Source of the DNA: SG8-30 sp963710135
Lineage (GTDB): Bacteria > Pseudomonadota > Gammaproteobacteria > Steroidobacterales > Steroidobacteraceae
Direction: 5' to 3'
Length of the DNA: 64,000 bases
NCBI GenBank assembly: GCA_963710135.1
Contig: CAVPYY010000005.1
Span: 1 to 64,000 of the forward strand
Made by a program: the position numbers and the translations under genes. Shown in pieces: positions 33,955 through 46,213 of this stretch (its first letter is position 1; every line of letters begins with the position of its first letter). The notes below the pieces were generated by a model. The model saw only the letters and a list, made by a program, of their open reading frames with translations, had not been told where the DNA came from and searched no databases.

Positions 33955-35322
33955 ATGACCGACGCCCGACTGATGGCTCTTTCTCCGCTCGACGGGCGCT
34001 ATGCGGCGCACACCGGCGACCTTGCCGCGATCTTCAGCGAGGCGGCGCTCATCCGCTATCGCATCCACGTGGAGGCGCGCTGGCTGGCGCACCTGGCCTC
34101 GACCCCGGGCATCACCGAGCTCGCCGACCTGCCCGCTGCCGCGCGCACCGAAATCGAGGCCCTCGCGGCCGGCCGGGACGAGGCGGCGCCGGGGCGCGTA
34201 AAGCAGATCGAGTCGCGCACCAATCATGACGTCAAGGCGGTCGAGTACTACGTGCGCGAGCGGCTGGCCGCGAGCGGCGCGAGTCCGCGCCACCTCGAGT
34301 TCGTGCACTTCGGCTGCACCTCGGAGGACATCAACAATCTCTGCTACGCGCTGATGCTGAAGGAGGCCCGCGGCCGCGTGCTGGGGCCCGGCATGCGCGA
34401 GCTGGTCGAGCGCCTGCGCAGCATGGCCCACGCCACCGCCGGGCAAGCCATGCTGTCGCGCACCCACGGCCAGCCGGCCAGCCCGACGACGCTCGGCAAG
34501 GAAATCGCCAACGTCGCCGCCCGTCTCGGCCGGCTCGAGCGGCAGTTCGACGCGGTCACGATATTCGGCAAGATGAACGGCGCGGTCGGCAACTACAACG
34601 CGCACGTGGCGGCGTATCCGGATCTCGACTGGCCGGCGATCGGCGGAGCCTTCGTCGAGTCGCTCGGGCTGGCGCACAACGCCTACACCATCCAGATCGA
34701 GCCGCACGACTGGATTGCCGACTACTGCGACACGCTGGCGCGCTTCGATACCGTGGTCATCGATCTGTGCCGCGACCTGTGGGGCTACGTGTCGCTCGGA
34801 TACTTCCGCCAGCGCGCGGTCGCCGGGGAGGTCGGTTCCTCGACGATGCCGCACAAGGTCAACCCGATCGACTTCGAGAACGCCGAGGGCAATGCGGGCC
34901 TCGCCAACGCGCTGCTCAGGCATTTTGCCGAGAAGCTGCCGATCTCGCGCTGGCAGCGTGACCTGACCGACTCGACCGTGCTGCGCAATCTGGGGGTGGC
35001 CTTCGGCCACGCGCTGCTGGCGCTGCGCTCCACGGCTCGCGGACTCGACCGGCTGGAACCGGACGCGGCGCGGATGGCCGCCGACCTCGATGCAAACTGG
35101 GAAGTGCTCGGCGAGGCGATCCAGACGGTCATGCGCCGTCACGGCGTGCCGGACGCCTACGACCGGCTGAAGGACTTCACCCGCGGCCGCCGCGTCGGCC
35201 CGGCCGAACTCGCGGCGTTCGTGCAGGGACTGGGTCTCCCGCCGGAGGCCGAGGCGCGACTGGCGGCCCTCACCCCCGCCGGTTACACGGGCCTCGCCGC
35301 ACGGCTCGCCCGCGAGTCCTGA
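33955..35322 (+). CDS. purB: Adenylosuccinate lyase
   Basis: 455 residues, intact. Acts twice in purine synthesis: SAICAR to AICAR and adenylosuccinate to AMP. Seen: ALSPLDGRYAAHTGDL at the N-terminus (the long E. coli-type PurB), TNHDVKAVEYYVRERL, FVHFGCTSEDINNLCYALML, ARLGRLERQF, and the signature SSTMPHKVNPIDFENAEGN with the mobile loop before it. I use ATG at 33,955; the frame is open far upstream only because it lies antisense to fumC. First gene of the plus-strand run toward acnA; phoPQ-like genes lie on its other side, as in E. coli. Confidence 0.97.
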   Translation: MTDARLMALSPLDGRYAAHTGDLAAIFSEAALIRYRIHVEARWLAHLASTPGITELADLPAAARTEIEALAAGRDEAAPGRVKQIESRTNHDVKAVEYYVRERLAASGASPRHLEFVHFGCTSEDINNLCYALMLKEARGRVLGPGMRELVERLRSMAHATAGQAMLSRTHGQPASPTTLGKEIANVAARLGRLERQFDAVTIFGKMNGAVGNYNAHVAAYPDLDWPAIGGAFVESLGLAHNAYTIQIEPHDWIADYCDTLARFDTVVIDLCRDLWGYVSLGYFRQRAVAGEVGSSTMPHKVNPIDFENAEGNAGLANALLRHFAEKLPISRWQRDLTDSTVLRNLGVAFGHALLALRSTARGLDRLEPDAARMAADLDANWEVLGEAIQTVMRRHGVPDAYDRLKDFTRGRRVGPAELAAFVQGLGLPPEAEARLAALTPAGYTGLAARLARES

Positions 35323-35333
35323 ACGGGATCGTG

Positions 35334-35765
35334 ATGGACGAACTGGATTGCGTCATCACGACCTGGGGCACTGATGCGCCCGGTCTGAGGCAGGTGCGCC
35401 GTGCCGTCTTCATCATCGAGCAGGGCGTGTCGGAGCAGGATGAGTGGGACGACGAGGACGTAGTCAGCACGCATGTCCTGGCGACCCGGAACCGTGACCC
35501 AGTCGGCACGGGGCGTCTCACCCCCGACGGTAAGATCGGCCGGCTCGCGGTATTAAGTGAACTGCGCGGGCGCGGTCTCGGGGCGCAGATCCTCTCCATG
35601 CTGGTGCAGGAGGCCGCGCATCGGGGCCTCAAGACCGTTTACCTGCACGCGCAGGTGCAGGCGCTTCCCTTCTACCAGAAGTATGGCTTCGTGGCGGAGG
35701 GTGGGGTGTTCAACGAGGCGGGCATTCCCCACCGGAGGATGCGCCGGGCCATCCAGGGCGGATAG
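35334..35765 (+). CDS. GNAT-family N-acetyltransferase (ElaA-like)
   Basis: About 143 residues, intact. RRAVFIIEQGVSEQDEWDDE is the ElaA/PhnO-like opening. IGRLAVLSELRGRGLGAQIL is the acetyl-CoA-binding motif A (Q/R-x-x-G-x-G/A), and YLHAQVQALPFYQKYGFVAE the C-terminal strand and helix. The substrate is unknown. ATG at 35,334 or GTG at 35,331 could start it. It ends at 35,765 against the next gene (one to three bases apart), so the two are translationally coupled; in some gammaproteobacteria the two domains occur as one protein. Confidence 0.82.
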   Translation: MDELDCVITTWGTDAPGLRQVRRAVFIIEQGVSEQDEWDDEDVVSTHVLATRNRDPVGTGRLTPDGKIGRLAVLSELRGRGLGAQILSMLVQEAAHRGLKTVYLHAQVQALPFYQKYGFVAEGGVFNEAGIPHRRMRRAIQGG

Positions 35766-35767
35766 TG

Positions 35768-36274
35768 ATGTACAACCGGGTGCGCAAGCCGAATGTCGGA
35801 CCGCGAGCCGTCCTGACCACCCTGGCGGAGGTGCAGGAAGCGACCCTGCAGGTCGCGCTTACTGCTCGGCACCTGCTGACCATGTACACGCAGGACCTCG
35901 AGCACAAGGTCTACGACACGCCGGAGTTCCTCGAGGCGGTCAAGAAGTTGGTGCTGGCGCGCAGCTATGCCAAGGTGCGCGTCCTGGTCGCCAATCCGGG
36001 CCGCGCCGTCTACGACAATTCCCGATTCATCGGCCTGGCGCGGCGCATCACCAGCTATATCGACGTGCGCCAGGTGCACGACGACTATCGCAGCAACCAC
36101 TGCGCGTTCCTGATCGCCGACGATCGCGCCCTCGTCTACCGCCTGCAGGCCAGCCGCTGGGACGGTATCGCCGAGATGCAGGACCTCACCGTGGTCCGTC
36201 GCTATCTGAACTTCTTCGACGAGATGTGGAAGGCGAGCGAGCCGCACGCCGAGACCCGGGCGCTGCACCTCTAG
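35768..36274 (+). CDS. Conserved hypothetical, phospholipase D-like/DUF7931-type
   Basis: 168 residues, intact. No catalytic HxK motif is seen, but the layout resembles a degenerate PLD-like fold: LTARHLLTMYTQDLEHKVYD, KVRVLVANPGRAVYDNSRFI, then VHDDYRSNHCAFLIADDRAL and RYLNFFDEMWKASE. This kind of protein is known as a GNAT-linked domain in pseudomonads. Function unknown. ATG at 35,768 (GTG at 35,765 also possible). It follows the acetyltransferase gene without a gap, so the pair probably acts together. Confidence 0.7.
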   Translation: MYNRVRKPNVGPRAVLTTLAEVQEATLQVALTARHLLTMYTQDLEHKVYDTPEFLEAVKKLVLARSYAKVRVLVANPGRAVYDNSRFIGLARRITSYIDVRQVHDDYRSNHCAFLIADDRALVYRLQASRWDGIAEMQDLTVVRRYLNFFDEMWKASEPHAETRALHL

Positions 36275-36301
36275 CCGGGCATTCGCCCGCCGGGCCGCCG
36301 G

Positions 36302-36307
36302 TATAAT
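36302..36307 (+). promoter_or_regulatory. Consensus -10 (TATAAT) just upstream of nudJ
   Basis: A perfect TATAAT ends 6 bases before the nudJ ATG at 36,314. A start of transcription about 7 bases downstream would fall on the start codon itself, predicting a leaderless or near-leaderless nudJ-mnmA mRNA. The ATG lacks a Shine-Dalgarno sequence, in agreement. A -35 is not evident in the GC-rich sequence upstream. Confidence 0.5.
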
Positions 36308-36313
36308 CCGGCG

Positions 36314-36802
36314 ATGCCCTTCAAGCCCCACATCACGGTCGCCGCGGTGATCGAGCGCGCCGGCCGCTTCCTGCTGGTCGAGGAGCGTGCCGCGCGCCGC
36401 CTCGTGCTCAACCAGCCGGCCGGTCACCTCGAGGATGCCGAGTCGCTCGTCGAAGCCGTCGTGCGCGAAGTGCGCGAGGAAACCGCGCACCACTTCCGCC
36501 CGGAGGCGCTGGTCGGCATCTATCTCTGGCGCCAGCCGGCGACCGGCGATACGTTCCTGCGGGTCGCGTTCAGTGGCGCAGCCGAGGGACCCGACACCGC
36601 GCTGCAACTCGACCGCGAGATCGTGCGCGCGGTCTGGCTGTCCCGTGAACATCTCGCCGCCAGGCCCAACGTTCATCGCAGTCCGCTGGTCATGCGCTGC
36701 ATCGACGACTATCTCGCCGGCTGCCGCTTTCCGCTGTCGCTGCTGGCAACCCTGGGAACCGGCGACACGTCCGCCGCGGACGGCCTGGGAGCGACTCCAT
36801 GA
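36314..36802 (+). CDS. nudJ: Nudix phosphatase NudJ
   Basis: 162 residues, intact. Opens PFKPHITVAAVIERAGRFLL, then VEERAARRLVLNQPAGHLED as the lead-in to the Nudix box (GHLEDAESLVEAVVREVREE plus TAHH), with GIYLWRQPATGDTFLRVAFS after it, as in E. coli NudJ/YmfB. Its known activities are on HMP-pyrophosphate and nucleoside tri- and diphosphates. The stop overlaps the mnmA start (ATGA at 36,799-36,802), the same nudJ-mnmA pairing as in E. coli. Confidence 0.93.
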   Translation: MPFKPHITVAAVIERAGRFLLVEERAARRLVLNQPAGHLEDAESLVEAVVREVREETAHHFRPEALVGIYLWRQPATGDTFLRVAFSGAAEGPDTALQLDREIVRAVWLSREHLAARPNVHRSPLVMRCIDDYLAGCRFPLSLLATLGTGDTSAADGLGATP

Positions 36803-37932
36803 GCGAGCGGGTCATCGTCGGCATGTCCGGCGGCGTCGATTCCTCGGTGGCTGCGCTCCGACTGCGGGATGCGGGCTACGACGTGCAGGGACTGTTCATG
36901 TCCAACTGGGAGGAGGACGACGACGGCTATTGCACCGCCGCCGCCGACTTCCAGGATGCCCGCACCGTGGCGGCGGAACTTGGCATTCCGCTGCATCGCG
37001 TCAGTTTCGCGAGCGAGTACCGCGACCGCGTGTTCGCGCATTTCCTGGCCGAGTACCGGGCCGGGCGCACCCCGAATCCTGACGTGCTTGTGCAATCGCG
37101 AGATCAAGTTCGGCGTCTGCTTCGAGTACGCCAGGCGCCTCGGCGCCGTCCGCTTCGCCACCGGCCACTACGCGCGGATCGACTCGGCCGGCACGGCGGC
37201 GCGACTGCTGCGCGGCGCCGACGCCGCCAAGGACCAGAGTTACTTCCTGCATGCGGTCGAGGGCACCCAGCTGGCGGCTTCGATCTTTCCCGTCGGCGAA
37301 TTGCCAAAGGGCCGAGGTCCGCCAGATCGCCCGCGAGCGCGGCCTGCCGGTGTTCGACAAGAAGGACTCGACCGGCATCTGCTTCATCGGCGAGCGGCCG
37401 TTCCGGCGCTTCCTCGAGACCTACCTGCCCGCGCGGCCCGGGCGGATCGAGAGCGAGGACGGTCGCCTGCTCGGCGAGCACCACGGCCTGATGTACTACA
37501 CGCTCGGCCAGCGGGCCGGCCTGGGGCTCGGCGGCGTGCGCGGCGCCATCGAAGCGCCCTGGTATGTCGGCGCGAAGGATCTTGCGCGCAATGTGCTGGT
37601 CGCGGTCCAGGGCCACGATCACCCGCTGTTGCTGAGCGAGCGAGCTGCAGACGGAGACGGTGCACTGGATCGCCGGCACGCCGCCGGGCAGGCGGGAATT
37701 CGACTGCACCGTCAAGCTGCGCTATCGCCAGCGCGATGTGTCCTGCCGGGTAGAGCTCGACGACCGCGGCGCCGCCGCGGTCACGTTCCATGGCCCCGAG
37801 CGCGCCGTGACCCCGGGCCAGTACGCGGTGTTCTACCGGGGCGAGGAGTGTCTCGGCGGCGCGGTCATCACGGCGTCCTGCCCGGCGGCGGCCACGACAC
37901 GGCTCCGCGCGACCGGCCTCGCGGCGCTATAA
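36799..37932 (+). CDS. mnmA: tRNA-specific 2-thiouridylase MnmA (frameshifted)
   Basis: Makes s2U34 in tRNA-Lys, -Glu and -Gln using ATP and sulfur from TusE. Seen: VIVGMSGGVDSSVAALRLRD (PP-loop), GLFMSNWEEDDDGYCTAAAD, RTPNPDVL followed by the first catalytic Cys (CNREIKFG), GHYARI, KDQSYFLH, STGICFIGERPFRRFL with the second Cys, and LGQRAGLGLGG. Indels near 37,090, 37,312, 37,640 and 37,688 break an otherwise complete gene of about 377 residues. The stop TAA at 37,930-37,932 lies inside a TATAAT hexamer that may serve acnA. Confidence 0.95.
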
Positions 37933-37933
37933 T
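37928..37933 (+). promoter_or_regulatory. Consensus -10 (TATAAT) overlapping the mnmA stop, likely acnA promoter
   Basis: TATAAT at 37,928-37,933 contains the mnmA TAA stop. It would give acnA a leader of about 150 bases. That leader (37,940-38,088) is GC-rich with several short inverted stretches but no recognisable riboswitch or regulator site. Confidence 0.45.
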
Positions 37934-38088
37934 TGTCGGCTGGATGGCCGGCCGCTCCATTCCGGAAGCAACCAGGCCGTTCATCCACGGCATGCAACGG
38001 GCGGCGCTGCCGCCGATGCCGGTTGCCTGATGGCGGCGGTCTTGCAGGGCGACCGCTGGCCGCGTTTACCGCCCGCGGAGGAATCTCG

Positions 38089-40779
<2,691 letters not shown>

Positions 40780-40813
40780 GCCAGGCCGGCGCCGGGTCGC
40801 GCGGTAGCGCCGG

Positions 40814-41587
40814 GTGAGCCCGCACGCCTGGGATGGGCTGGGCGCGCGCGTGGCCTCGGGACGGCACCTGCTGGTCATGACGGGCGCCGGCATGTCCGCG
40901 GAAAGCGGCGTGCCGACATTTCGCGAAGCGCAGACGGGCCTGTGGGCCCGGTTCAGGCCGGAGGAACTCGCCACGCCCGAGGCCTTCGACGCGGATCCGG
41001 AGACGGTCTGGTCCTGGTACGAGTGGCGTCGTGATCTCGTCGAGCGGGCCGCGCCCAACCCGGGGCACCGCGCCCTGGCCGAAATCGCGAGGTTGGTGCC
41101 GCGCCTGACGCTGATCACGCAGAACGTCGACGGACTGCACGAGCGCGCCGGCAGCCGGGACGTCATCGAATTTCACGGCAATGTGTTCGCCAATCACTGC
41201 GCCGGGGCCGCGCGCCACGCCGCCTCGGTCCCGCGCCCCTGTCCGGCGCCGCCGCGCTGCCGGCACTGTGGCGCGCTGGTGCGCCCGGGCGTGGTCTGGT
41301 TCGGCGAGGCGATTCCAGCCGAAGCGCTGCGCAGGTCCTTCGCGGCGGCGGACGACTGCGATATCTTCCTGTCGGTCGGCACTTCGTCGGTCGTGTATCC
41401 GGCGGCGGGCCTGACCGAACGCGCGCACCGGCGCGGCGCGTTCATCGTCGAAGTGAATCCGCAACCCACCGAGCTCGCGGTGCTCGCCCGCCATGCGCTG
41501 CGCCAGCCGGCAGGCGTCGCGCTGCCGGCATTGCTGGACGAAGTCCGTACCGCGCTGGCCGCCACGGGTGCACGAGCCAATGTCTGA
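40814..41587 (+). CDS. Sir2-family NAD-dependent protein deacylase (class III, CobB/SIRT5-like)
   Basis: 257 residues, intact. GTG start at 40,814. LLVMTGAGMSAESGVPTFRE is the NAD site; the Tyr and Arg of WSWYEWRRDLVE mark class III sirtuins that remove succinyl, malonyl or glutaryl groups as well as acetyl. TLITQNVDGLHERAG and VIEFHGNVF supply the catalytic His; GALVRPGVVWFGEAIP and FLSVGTSSVVYPA complete it. The zinc knuckle is odd: the usual first CxxC is reduced to one Cys (NHCAGA), with others at RPC and RCRHC. Partner substrates unknown; acnA lies 34 bases upstream. The 3' end overlaps the next gene. Confidence 0.92.
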   Translation: MSPHAWDGLGARVASGRHLLVMTGAGMSAESGVPTFREAQTGLWARFRPEELATPEAFDADPETVWSWYEWRRDLVERAAPNPGHRALAEIARLVPRLTLITQNVDGLHERAGSRDVIEFHGNVFANHCAGAARHAASVPRPCPAPPRCRHCGALVRPGVVWFGEAIPAEALRRSFAAADDCDIFLSVGTSSVVYPAAGLTERAHRRGAFIVEVNPQPTELAVLARHALRQPAGVALPALLDEVRTALAATGARANV

Positions 41588-42302
41588 GGTCACCTCCCTC
41601 GATGGCGGCGCGGTTCGCCGCGAACCAGGCGCTGCCACGCCGCGCATCGCGGTGTTCGATCTCGATGGCACCGTCACCCGCCATGACACGCTCGTGCCCT
41701 ACCTGCTCGGGTATTTGCGGCGCCATCCCGCCGGCGGCTGGCGACTTTGGCGCCTGCCGTTCTCGCTCCTGCGCTATGCGCTCGGCCTGTCGGACCGTGG
41801 CCGGCTCAAGGCTTCGCTGATCCGCCAGGTCATGGCCGGTGCGACCCGCGGCGACGTCGACACGTGGAACGCGCAGTTCTGCGAATCGCCCCTGTCGTCG
41901 TTGCTGCTGCCGGGCGCCCTGGCCGCCATCGCCCGGCATCGCCGCGCCGGCGACCGGCTGGTGCTGCTGTCAGCCAGCGTCGACCTGTACGTGCCGGCCA
42001 TCGCCGCGCGACTCGGCTTCGACGAGGCCGTCTGCACGGGCGTCACCTGGCAGGGCGACAGGCTGGAGGGGCGACTCAGCACGCCGAACCGGCGCGGCCC
42101 CGAAAAGACCCGTTGCCTCGCTGCGCTGCGGCAGCGCTTCCCGGGCTGCCGGCTCGCGGCCTACGGCAACGCTTCGTCCGACTTCGACCACCTGCTCACC
42201 GTCGAGGAACCGCTGGTGGTCAATGCCGGCGCGCGCACCCGCAGGCAGGCCAGCGCGCTGGGACTGCCCTGCGACGACTGGAGAACTGCCGCGGCGGGCT
42301 AG
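41580..42302 (+). CDS. HAD-IB family phosphatase (phosphoserine-phosphatase-like)
   Basis: 240 residues, intact. Motif I RIAVFDLDGTVTRHDTLVPY, motif II LVLLSASVDLYVPAIAARLG and motif III/IV RLAAYGNASSDFDHLLTVEE identify the HAD-IB group containing SerB and membrane-lipid phosphatases. The cap segment with LLRYALGLSDRGRLKASLI is the TIGR01490 kind, for which the substrate is generally unknown. ATG at 41,580 overlaps the sirtuin stop by 8 bases. Stop TAG shares CTAG with the convergent membrane protein gene. Confidence 0.83.
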   Translation: MSEVTSLDGGAVRREPGAATPRIAVFDLDGTVTRHDTLVPYLLGYLRRHPAGGWRLWRLPFSLLRYALGLSDRGRLKASLIRQVMAGATRGDVDTWNAQFCESPLSSLLLPGALAAIARHRRAGDRLVLLSASVDLYVPAIAARLGFDEAVCTGVTWQGDRLEGRLSTPNRRGPEKTRCLAALRQRFPGCRLAAYGNASSDFDHLLTVEEPLVVNAGARTRRQASALGLPCDDWRTAAAG

Positions 42303-43561
42303 GCAAGGCGCCAGGTCCAGACGCCCCACCCCACCCAGGCAAGCACGACCATGAGCACCTGCCCTGGCAGGACGCGAAGCGCGAAGGGCGCGCGCCCCGT
42401 AACCCACGAGACGATGACCTTCATCAGCGCGTTGCCGCTGAAGGCGAGCATCGTGGCCAGCACGGCCTGCGCCAGCGACAGACGGCCCGACTCGGCCAGC
42501 GAGGCCGCCGAGGCGCCGGCCGCCTGGGTGTCGGCAAAGCCGGCTATCGTCACGCCCGCCAGCGCGCCGGCCGCACCGAACAGATGCTCGAGGAGCGCGG
42601 CGGCGAACACCACGCCCGCCACCGTGGCGGTGAACAGCAGCGCATCCCGCAGGCTGAACGGCCGCCCCAACTGCATCTCCACAGGCGGCGGCGCGCGCAC
42701 CGCCCGCAGCGTGAACACCCCGCCGTAGGCGAGCGCGCCGAGCCCGGCGAGACCCATCGGGAGCGCCATCGCCAGCATGACGTCGCGGCTCGCCACCGCC
42801 AGCACGATCATCATGAAGATCGGCGTGGCAAGCGACGAAAGCGCGGCCCCCGCGATCGCCGGGCGCAGCAGTGCCGGGTCGGCCAGCGCGCGGCTGCCCA
42901 TGGCGCCGTGCGTCGCGGTGCTCGACACGAATCCGCCTGCCAGTCCCGACAACGGCAGGCCCACGGCCGGGCCGAGCGCGCGCAGCGCGACGTAGCCTGC
43001 GGCGTTGATGGTCATCACGACCACGGCCAGCGTCCAGATGACGCGTGGATTCAGCGCCGCAAACGGGTCGACGGTCTGATTCGGCAGCAGGGGCAGGACC
43101 ACCAGTGCCGCCGCGGCCAGCAGCAGCCCATCGTGGACTTCGCCGGCGTTCAGCTGGTCGGTGACGAACCGATGCAGGCGCGAGCGCGCCGCGAGCATGA
43201 TGGCCACCACGACACCGAGGCCGGCGCCGACCTCCGGCTGCCGGTAGGCCAGGATGCCGAGCAGCGTGGTGACCACCAGGGCAATCTCGGTGGTCAGCCC
43301 GGGATCCCGCGCCGCGCTGTGATGGTAGGCGACCGCCGCGAACGCCGCCGCAGCCAGGACTGTGGCCGGGGTGAGCCACGGGTTCTGCACCGCCGCGGCC
43401 ACCGCTCCGGCCAGCGCGAACAGGGTGAACGTACGAATGCCGCCGGGTTTGCGCTCGGGGCCGGTGCCCTTGCTGCGCTCGCGCTCAATGCCGATCAGCA
43501 GGCCGACGCCGAGCGCCGCCGCGAATCCGACGATTTCCGGCGAAAAACCATCCATGGGCAC
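42299..43561 (-). CDS. MgtC/SapB-DUF4010 integral membrane protein
   Basis: 420 residues, intact, about twelve hydrophobic segments. The N-terminal MgtC/SapB-like domain has GVGLLIGIERERSKGTGPER and GGIRTFTLFALAGAVAAAVQ, followed by LTTEIALVVTTLLGILAYRQ. The C-terminal DUF4010 half includes RVIWTLAVVVMTINAAGYVA, GLAGGFVSSTATHGAMG and GFADTQAAGASAASL. Transport or magnesium-related roles are suspected for the family but unproven. Convergent with the HAD gene (shared CTAG) and divergent from msrP. The 156-base gap to msrP shows nothing notable. Confidence 0.88.
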   Translation of the reverse strand: MPMDGFSPEIVGFAAALGVGLLIGIERERSKGTGPERKPGGIRTFTLFALAGAVAAAVQNPWLTPATVLAAAAFAAVAYHHSAARDPGLTTEIALVVTTLLGILAYRQPEVGAGLGVVVAIMLAARSRLHRFVTDQLNAGEVHDGLLLAAAALVVLPLLPNQTVDPFAALNPRVIWTLAVVVMTINAAGYVALRALGPAVGLPLSGLAGGFVSSTATHGAMGSRALADPALLRPAIAGAALSSLATPIFMMIVLAVASRDVMLAMALPMGLAGLGALAYGGVFTLRAVRAPPPVEMQLGRPFSLRDALLFTATVAGVVFAAALLEHLFGAAGALAGVTIAGFADTQAAGASAASLAESGRLSLAQAVLATMLAFSGNALMKVIVSWVTGRAPFALRVLPGQVLMVVLAWVGWGVWTWRLA

Positions 43562-43717
43562 AGCCTAGCACCGCCCCGCAGCGGCACATCCGGAACTGCT
43601 GCAGGGCGCCGTGGTCAATCAGTAGGTTGCATCCGTCTTCCGGACGGCGACGAAATAATTCAGGTACTGGACCGGTCCATTCAGCAAGACGGAGATCCGG
43701 CTCCGCGGAGCTTCCAG

Positions 43718-44679
<962 letters not shown>

Positions 44680-44680
<1 letters not shown>

Positions 44681-45333
44681 TGGCACAGGGCCCCTCGCTC
44701 AAGACGACGCGGTTCGTCATCAAGCCGCTGGTCTGGGCCGGGCTGCTGGCGCCGTTCCTGTGGCTGGCGGCAGGCACCGCCGGCGTCGGCGGCCTCTCGC
44801 TCGGCGCCAACCCGGTCGAGGAGATCCTGCACGAGCTCGGCAAGTGGGGACTCAACTTCCTGCTGCTCACGCTCGCCATCACGCCGCTCAGGCAGATCAC
44901 CGGCTGGGTGCAGCTCATGCGCCTGCGCCGTCTGCTGGGACTGGGCGCGTTCTTCTATCTGCTCGGACACTTCGTCTTCTACGTCGCGGTCGACCAGGGG
45001 CTCGATCTCGGCGTACTGGTCGAGGACGTCATCAAGCGTCCCTATATCACCGTCGGCTTCGCCGGATTGATGCTGCTGGTGCCGCTGGCCGTCACCTCCA
45101 CCCAGCGCGCCATGCGGCGCATGGGTCGGCGCTGGCAGACCCTCCATCGACTCGTGTATCCGGCTGCCGTGCTCGGCTGCATCCACTTCTACTGGCAGGT
45201 GAAGGCGGACATCCGCGAACCGGTGATCTACTTTTCGATCCTGCTGGCGCTGCTGGGCTGGCGCTGGTGGAAACAGCAGCAGCGCCTCGCCCACACCGCG
45301 GCCGCGGCCTTCGAACGGTCGCCCAGCGGCTAG
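44680..45333 (+). CDS. msrQ: Heme-binding membrane subunit MsrQ
   Basis: 217 residues, intact. Six-helix ferric-reductase-like protein that passes quinol electrons to MsrP. Seen: VWAGLLAPFLWLAAGTAG, TLAITPLRQITGWVQLMRLR, RRLLGLGAFFYLLGHFVFYV with a heme-ligand His, KRPYITVGFAGLMLLVPLAV and LHRLVYPAAVLGCIHFYWQV with two more His. ATG at 44,680 overlaps the msrP stop. Ends with a CTAG shared with the convergent transporter gene. Confidence 0.95.
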
Positions 45334-46205
45334 CGCGAGCGGCGGGTGGCGGCCGTCGCGATGCCCGCCAGCACGAACGCACCACCCAGCCACGTCCATC
45401 CCGTGACCGGCTCGGCCAGCAGCCACCAGGCCAGCAGCCCCGCCAGCACCGGCTCGCCGGTCAACGCGATCGCGACGAACACCGGCGGCAGATGACGCAG
45501 CGACCAGTTGTAGCCGCTGTGGCCGACCAGCTGGGACACCAGTGCCATGCCGCCGATCGCCAGCCAGCTCGCCGCGGTGAAGCCGCGCCAGGGCGTCGCC
45601 GACAGCCAGACGGTCAGCGCCAGCGCGAGGGCGGCGATGCCGTAGGCCACGCTCACGTAGGGCAGGAACGGTAGCTGCCGCTGCGCCGCGCGTGCCAGCA
45701 CCAGATATCCGCCCATGGCCATCGCGCCGGCCAGCGCCAGCAGGTTGCCGTAGGTCGAGCCCGGCGTCGAGAAGCCGCCGGCGCCGATCACCAGCGCCCC
45801 GGCCAGCGCCAGCAGCACGGCGAGCCAGGTTCGACCCTGTGGGCGTTCGGCGCCACCGGCCACTGCGATCAGCGCGACCCACACCGGCGCGGTGTTGACC
45901 AGCAGCACGCTGTTGGCCACCGAGGTGTGTTCGAGCGAAGTGATCCAGGTGGCGAAATGCACGGCGAGCAGGCACCCGGCCGCGCAGGCGAGCGCCAGGC
46001 CGCGCCGGGAGCGGGCCTCTGGCCGGCGTGACATCAGGGCAGCGCCCGCCGGCAACACCAGCAGGGCCGCGAACGTCATCCGCCACAAGGCGATGGCGAG
46101 CGCCGGGGCGTCGGCGAGGCGTGCGAAGATCGAACCGAAGGACACGCCCACCAGGGCCACCGCGAGCACCGCGTAGGCCAGCATCGCCCCCGGCACGGCG
46201 GGCAT
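45330..46205 (-). CDS. DMT-superfamily (EamA) transporter
   Basis: 291 residues, intact, ten predicted membrane helices in two EamA repeats. The first repeat includes VSFGSIFARLADAPALAIAL and NSVLLVNTAPVWVALIAVAG; the second includes YGNLLALAGAMAMGGYLVLA, SQLVGHSGYNWSLRHLPPVF and ALTGEPVLAGLLAWWLLAEP. The Gly/Pro pattern near each fourth helix is typical. Substrate unknown; amino acid or metabolite export is common in the family. It starts 8 bases after the class I DAHP synthase gene, so export of an aromatic metabolite is conceivable. Confidence 0.86.
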   Translation of the reverse strand: MPAVPGAMLAYAVLAVALVGVSFGSIFARLADAPALAIALWRMTFAALLVLPAGAALMSRRPEARSRRGLALACAAGCLLAVHFATWITSLEHTSVANSVLLVNTAPVWVALIAVAGGAERPQGRTWLAVLLALAGALVIGAGGFSTPGSTYGNLLALAGAMAMGGYLVLARAAQRQLPFLPYVSVAYGIAALALALTVWLSATPWRGFTAASWLAIGGMALVSQLVGHSGYNWSLRHLPPVFVAIALTGEPVLAGLLAWWLLAEPVTGWTWLGGAFVLAGIATAATRRSR

Positions 46206-46213
46206 CGTGCGGG

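Noticed and set aside
33856..35142. A 428-codon minus-strand frame opposite purB
   Set aside because: Antisense to an intact purB with all signatures; composition typical of a shadow frame.
41747..43717. A long open upstream extension of the msrP frame
   Set aside because: It runs antisense through the DUF4010 gene and across the HAD gene; the Tat signal and family similarity begin only at 43,718.
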